Shown one piece after another: positions 4,604 through 6,139 of a DNA stretch of 6,139 bases. The DNA lies in NCBI RefSeq assembly GCF_041625495.1, contig NZ_JBFJTH010000196.1:1-6139 (forward strand), in the 5' to 3' direction. Source of the stretch: Litorivivens sp041625495. GTDB taxonomy: Bacteria > Pseudomonadota > Gammaproteobacteria > Pseudomonadales > Spongiibacteraceae. Both the position numbers and the translations under genes were made by a program. Below the pieces are notes generated by a model. That model saw only the letters and a list, made by a program, of their open reading frames with translations, was not told where the DNA came from and did no database searches. Positions within the stretch are counted from its first letter, which is position 1. Every line of letters starts with the position of its first letter.

Positions 4604-5977
4604 ATGAGTAAGTGGGAATGTATTGTCTGTGGCTGGGTCTACGACGAAGAAACGGGCGACCCGGATTCCGGTATTGCCGCTGGCACCAAATGGGAAGATA
4701 TTCCCGATGACTGGCTGTGCCCCGATTGCGGCGTAGGCAAGGAAGATTTTGAGCTGATCGAAACCAGCGAACCGGCAGCTGCCCCCCACCACGAAGAAGA
4801 AACCACCGACGAAACCCGCGCGCCACTCGTGGTACTGGGTACCGGCCTTGCGGGCTATGGCCTGGTTCGCGAATTCCGCAAACAGGATCAGGACACGCCG
4901 GTCATCATGATCACCGCTGACGACGGACGCTCCTACTCCAAGCCGATGCTATCGACCGGCTACACCAAAGACACCACTGCCAATGATCTGGCCCAGGCCG
5001 ATGCAGGCACTATGGGCAAGCAGCTCAAGGCCAGTGTCTGGACCATGACTCACGTCACCGCGATCGACACCGAAAACCAGACCATCAAATTGGGCGATGC
5101 TGAAACCCAGATTCACTACGGCAAGTTGGTTCTGGCGCTGGGCGCCGACACCATCACGCCGCCGATCAAGGGCGACGCACTGGAGTACGTATACTCGGTA
5201 AATGATCTGCTGGACTACGACGATTTCCGCACCGCCATCAAGAAAAACGATGTGAAGAAAGTGTGCCTGATCGGCGCCGGTCTGATTGGTTGCGAATTCA
5301 CCAACGACCTGCTCAATGGTGGCTTTGCGGTTGAAGCGGTAGACCCGATGGGCTATTGCCTGCCAACCCTGCTGCCAGAGCCTGCCGGGCGCGCAGTACA
5401 GCGCGCACTGGAAGACAAAGGTGCGAAATTTCACTTCGGCCCGCTGGTCACCGAAGTAAACAAAGCAGGCGACAAGGGCCTGACTGTCACCCTGAGCACT
5501 GGCGACACCATTGACTGCGACCTCGTGGTATCAGCCGTGGGCGTACGCCCACGCACGCAGTTGGCATCGGATGCCGGCATCGCTGTGAACCGCGGCATCA
5601 CCACCAACCGCCTGCTGGAGACCAGCGCCAAAAATGTGTACGCGATGGGCGACTGTGTGGAAGTGGACGGTCACGTGCTGGTCTATGTGGCACCGTTGAT
5701 GGCCCAGGCTCGTGCGCTGGCCAAAACCCTGGCAGGCACCAATACAGACGTCAGCTACCCTGCCATGCCTGTTACCATCAAAACCCCGGCCTGCCCGGTT
5801 GTGGTCAACCCACCGCCGCGTGATCTGGAAGGCGACTGGCAGATTGAGGAAGAGGGCAACAATGTGGTGGCCAAGTTCTTCGACAAGAACGGAAAGCTTC
5901 AGGGGTTTGCCCTGACCGGCGAAGGCACCAAGCAGAAAATGACCCTGCAGACGGAATTGCCGCCCCTGCTGGCCTAA
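4604..5977 (+). CDS. Rubredoxin-rubredoxin reductase fusion (FAD-dependent NAD(P)H oxidoreductase)
   Basis: A 457-residue protein with two parts. Residues 1-53 are a complete rubredoxin whose Fe is bound by C6-x-x-C9 (CIVCGWVYDEETGDP) and C39-P-D-C42 (WLCPDCGVGKEDFE). A linker rich in Glu, Ala, Pro and Thr (about 54-73) leads to a pyridine-nucleotide disulfide oxidoreductase fold of the AlkT/RubB type. That part has FAD-binding G79-T-G81-L-A-G84, the block YSKPMLSTGY at 111-120, NAD-binding G224-A-G226-L-I-G229 with an acidic D247 after the next strand (suggesting NADH), and the FAD motif YAMGDC at 346-351. The C-terminal about 65 residues (from CPVVV) resemble the rubredoxin-binding domain of these reductases. 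In Pseudomonas the two proteins are separate genes; here they share one chain. It should pass electrons from NADH via FAD to rubredoxin for a diiron hydroxylase such as AlkB or another acceptor; none is encoded here. GAGGA six bases before the ATG supports the start. Confidence 0.95.
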   Translation: MSKWECIVCGWVYDEETGDPDSGIAAGTKWEDIPDDWLCPDCGVGKEDFELIETSEPAAAPHHEEETTDETRAPLVVLGTGLAGYGLVREFRKQDQDTPVIMITADDGRSYSKPMLSTGYTKDTTANDLAQADAGTMGKQLKASVWTMTHVTAIDTENQTIKLGDAETQIHYGKLVLALGADTITPPIKGDALEYVYSVNDLLDYDDFRTAIKKNDVKKVCLIGAGLIGCEFTNDLLNGGFAVEAVDPMGYCLPTLLPEPAGRAVQRALEDKGAKFHFGPLVTEVNKAGDKGLTVTLSTGDTIDCDLVVSAVGVRPRTQLASDAGIAVNRGITTNRLLETSAKNVYAMGDCVEVDGHVLVYVAPLMAQARALAKTLAGTNTDVSYPAMPVTIKTPACPVVVNPPPRDLEGDWQIEEEGNNVVAKFFDKNGKLQGFALTGEGTKQKMTLQTELPPLLA

Positions 5978-5986
5978 GTATCGGTT

Positions 5987-6017
5987 GCGCTCCCGCACGC
6001 AGCTTACGCGGGAGCGC
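5987..6017 (+). other. Stable hairpin downstream of the rubredoxin/reductase gene
   Basis: GCGCTCCCGC (5987-5996) pairs perfectly with GCGGGAGCGC (6008-6017) around an 11-base loop. It begins nine bases after the stop codon and has no T-run, so it is more likely a 3'-end stabiliser or pause site than an intrinsic terminator. The true terminator appears to be the next hairpin. Confidence 0.55.
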
Positions 6018-6049
6018 GCCCGACGCACGGAGACAATCCATCCGGCAAC

Positions 6050-6082
6050 AAAAAAGGGCGCCTCAGGCGCCCTTTTCATTTT
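6050..6082. terminator. Bidirectional rho-independent terminator
   Basis: AAAAGGGCGCC (6052-6062) and GGCGCCCTTTT (6066-6076) form an 11-bp stem with a TCA loop. The plus strand continues TTTTCATTTT and the minus strand reads TTTTTTGTTG, so it can stop transcription from both sides. It lies between the plus-strand rubredoxin/reductase gene and the convergent minus-strand reading frame ending at 6094. Confidence 0.9.
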
Positions 6083-6093
6083 CCGAAACCCGC

Positions 6094-6139
6094 TCAATGA
6101 TCGAACAGATGCCCCAACTTACCCGCCTTGGTCGCCAGA
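6094..6139 (-). CDS. Possible C-terminal end of a gene running into the window from the right
   Basis: On the minus strand an open frame enters at the window edge and reads LATKAGKLGHLFDH followed by TGA at 6096-6094. The bidirectional terminator begins about 12 bases beyond the stop, as expected for the end of a real convergent gene. Only 14 codons are visible, so no family can be named and another frame is possible. Confidence 0.45.
   Translation of the reverse strand, partial: LATKAGKLGHLFDH

Noticed and set aside
5531..6097. 188-codon minus-strand open frame opposite the 3' part of the rubredoxin/reductase gene
   Set aside because: It crosses both downstream hairpins, including the strong terminator, and overlaps a well-conserved reductase domain; a coding shadow.
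1..6139. CRISPR arrays, insertion sequences, tRNA or rRNA genes, integrase or toxin-antitoxin genes
   Set aside because: No spaced direct repeats, transposase-like frames, cloverleaf sequence or other such elements were seen; the gene content is chromosomal housekeeping with small accessory units.

Overview
The window looks like chromosomal DNA of a gammaproteobacterium. The evidence is ubiC-ubiA for ubiquinone synthesis, a DUF482/FemAB-like acetyltransferase, an outer-membrane beta-barrel protein, and a rubredoxin/rubredoxin reductase of the Pseudomonas type. The acidic outer-membrane protein and the overall style suggest an aerobic, perhaps marine, relative of Pseudomonadales/Cellvibrionales. 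That placement is an inference; no marker gene fixes it.

Layout. (1) 1-911, minus strand: two small AhpD/carboxymuconolactone-decarboxylase (CMD) fold proteins in a tight pair with a 4-bp ATGA overlap. The upstream one has lost the usual CxxC pair and the downstream one, cut by the window edge, keeps it. (2) 912-1154: a divergent intergenic region with an extended -10 promoter and two hairpins in the presumed leader of the next gene; the second hairpin holds the Shine-Dalgarno sequence in its loop. (3) 1155-1736, plus strand: a secreted, very acidic beta-barrel protein of 193 residues, followed by a strong hairpin terminator. (4) 1812-4433, minus strand: an apparent operon ubiC - ubiA - DUF482 acetyltransferase. 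UbiC makes 4-hydroxybenzoate from chorismate and UbiA prenylates it. The acetyltransferase start overlaps the ubiA stop by one base. (5) 4434-4603: a divergent promoter region with an interrupted palindrome. (6) 4604-5977, plus strand: a single-chain fusion of rubredoxin and rubredoxin reductase, ended by hairpins that include a bidirectional terminator. (7) 6094-6139, minus strand: the possible C-terminal end of another gene.

The clearest genes are ubiC, ubiA and the rubredoxin/reductase fusion. No mobile element, CRISPR array, tRNA or rRNA was seen. The best leads are the single-chain rubredoxin electron-transfer protein, the degenerate/canonical CMD pair, the outer-membrane protein built from repeated beta-hairpins with all acidic loops on one side, the Shine-Dalgarno-in-loop hairpin, and the coupling of an uncharacterised acetyltransferase to ubiA. 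I see no strong evidence for an entirely new multi-gene system.
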